This document shows positions 6,249 through 7,179 of a stretch of 7,179 nt of DNA, piece after piece. The notes under the pieces are model-generated. The model was given only the letters and a program-made list of their open reading frames with translations. It had not been told where the DNA came from and did not search any database. The stretch lies in assembly GCA_026395155.1 (NCBI GenBank), contig JAPLZG010000118.1, positions 1 through 7,179 on the forward strand, written 5' to 3'. Origin of the DNA: Candidatus Tayloriibacteriota bacterium. GTDB taxonomy: Bacteria > Patescibacteriota > Minisyncoccia > Phycocordibacterales > GWA1-40-21. Position 1 is the stretch's first letter; the number at the start of each line of letters is the position of its first letter. Made by a program: the position numbers and the translations under genes.

Positions 6249-7179
6249 TTATATTGTATCCATAAGAGAATAAATCGGAGTAATCATAGACAAAGCAAAG
6301 AATCCGACCGCCAAGCCAATTATTACCATAAGAACTGGCTCAACTATTGTGGACATATCTTTAGTTTTTTGATCGACAGAATTTTCATAAAAAAGAGCGA
6401 CTTCTAAAAGCATCGATGGTAAACGCCCAGTTTCTTCTCCAACATTCATCATTTCTCCTACAAACACAGGAGATAGTTTTTCTTTCTTTAAGAAAACCCC
6501 AGATATAGGCTCTCCTTTTTCAACTTGAATTTTTGCTTCATTCAAAAGATCCTTAAAATAACTATTTTGAACGACATCACTTGTAATTTTTATTGCCTCA
6601 GCAAATGGCACACCAGAAGAAAGAAGAGAAGAAATCGTCCTTGAAATCCTAGCAGAATTTACTTCTCTTGATAAATCACCTACAACGGGAAGTTTGAGTA
6701 TAATATTGTCGATTACTCTTTTACCAAATTTTGAAATTGAAAATAGATAATAGCCTACGCCTATAGCTACAACAATTATAAGTGAAAGTAGAATATTATT
6801 TTTCAAAAAATCACTGCTTGCAATCAAAATATTTGTCATTGCTGGCAACTTAACATTTAAATCTTTGAATGTTGCTGTTATTCCTGGAACAACATAAATA
6901 AGCATCAAAACACCTATAGTTATCATAACAGCCAAGATAACAGACGGATATATCATTGCACCTTTTACTTTCTTTTTTAATTTATATGAACTTTCCAATT
7001 GATTCCCGACAATCGTTAATGATTCAGCAAGTTTACCAGACTCCTCACCTGCTCTAACCATTGAAACAAATAAATTAGAAAATATTCTTGGATAATTTTT
7101 TGCTGAATCACTCAGTGTTTTTCCTTTTCTTATATCCGTTTCCATTGAGAGAATTACACCTTTAAATTTAGCGTTCTTA
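6249..7179 (-). CDS. pilC: PilC/GspF-type inner-membrane platform protein, 5' end outside window
   Basis: Polytopic inner-membrane protein on which the type IV pilus assembly and retraction ATPases act. The frame stays open past the ATG at 7145 to the window edge, encoding KNAKFKGVILS before METDIRKGKTLSDS. This continues the family pattern, so that ATG is internal and roughly the first 100 residues are missing (family length about 400). From residue 1 at 7145, the rest of the first T2SF domain includes GKTLSDSAKNYPRIF and MVRAGEESGKL (29-39), with a membrane segment at about 65-90. A second segment (about 118-137) leads to the second T2SF domain with SSLLSSGVPFAEAI and MMNVGEETGRL (232-242), and the last membrane segment is VEPVLMVIIGLAVGFFALSM. 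The paired GEESGKL/GEETGRL motifs mark the internal duplication. The stop lies one base before the GspH-like start. pilB and pilT would be expected further upstream, outside the window. Confidence 0.95.
   Translation of the reverse strand, partial: KNAKFKGVILSMETDIRKGKTLSDSAKNYPRIFSNLFVSMVRAGEESGKLAESLTIVGNQLESSYKLKKKVKGAMIYPSVILAVMITIGVLMLIYVVPGITATFKDLNVKLPAMTNILIASSDFLKNNILLSLIIVVAIGVGYYLFSISKFGKRVIDNIILKLPVVGDLSREVNSARISRTISSLLSSGVPFAEAIKITSDVVQNSYFKDLLNEAKIQVEKGEPISGVFLKKEKLSPVFVGEMMNVGEETGRLPSMLLEVALFYENSVDQKTKDMSTIVEPVLMVIIGLAVGFFALSMITPIYSLMDTI

Noticed and set aside
6111..6407. Plus-strand open frame spanning the gspH-pilC junction
   Set aside because: Overlaps two strongly supported genes on the other strand; no family features.

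Overview
The window is an AT-rich (about one third G+C by eye), gene-dense stretch with every supportable gene on the minus strand. It most likely comes from a member of the Candidate Phyla Radiation (Patescibacteria, Parcubacteria/Microgenomates-like). The reasons are the type IV pilus gene order, a large PilX-like protein of a type I associate with these genomes, a divergent short methionyl-tRNA synthetase, near-absent Shine-Dalgarno sequences and very tight gene packing. UGA acts as a normal stop here (ends of the pilX-like and gspH-like genes), which argues against the code-25 lineages (Gracilibacteria, Absconditabacteria). The lineage is inferred from gene style, not from a database search.

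In transcription order, right to left: a 5'-truncated pilC inner-membrane platform gene (running off the right edge to 6249); a GspH/FimT-like prepilin (6247-5783); a PilV-like prepilin (5786-5298, ATGA overlap with the gene before it); a possible 30-codon small ORF (5295-5203); a PilW/GspJ-like prepilin (5212-4631); an 88-base non-coding leader holding a GC-rich stem-loop; a large PilX-like surface protein (4506-2710); an AI-2E family membrane protein (2652-1507); and metG (1491-16). A further gene may begin in the last bases at the left edge (ATG at 11-9).

The first five established genes form a type IV pilus module. PilC is the platform on which the assembly ATPases act. The three prepilins carry the cleavage-site/hydrophobic/Glu5 signature of (minor) pilins. 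The PilX-like protein lacks Glu5 and carries a big extracellular part that includes an inserted beta-sandwich, so it may sit at or near the pilus tip and contact surfaces. AI-2E and metG follow in the same direction and probably share transcription, or have a weak internal promoter of their own.

The points most worth a second look are the GC-rich hairpin directly in front of the pilX-like start, the hidden small ORF with a prepilin-like N-terminus, the beta-sandwich inserted in the PilX-like protein, an A9 homopolymer at the start of the pilW-like gene, and an open in-frame hydrophobic link between the pilX-like stop and the AI-2E gene. No RNA gene, CRISPR array, transposase or clear intrinsic terminator was seen.
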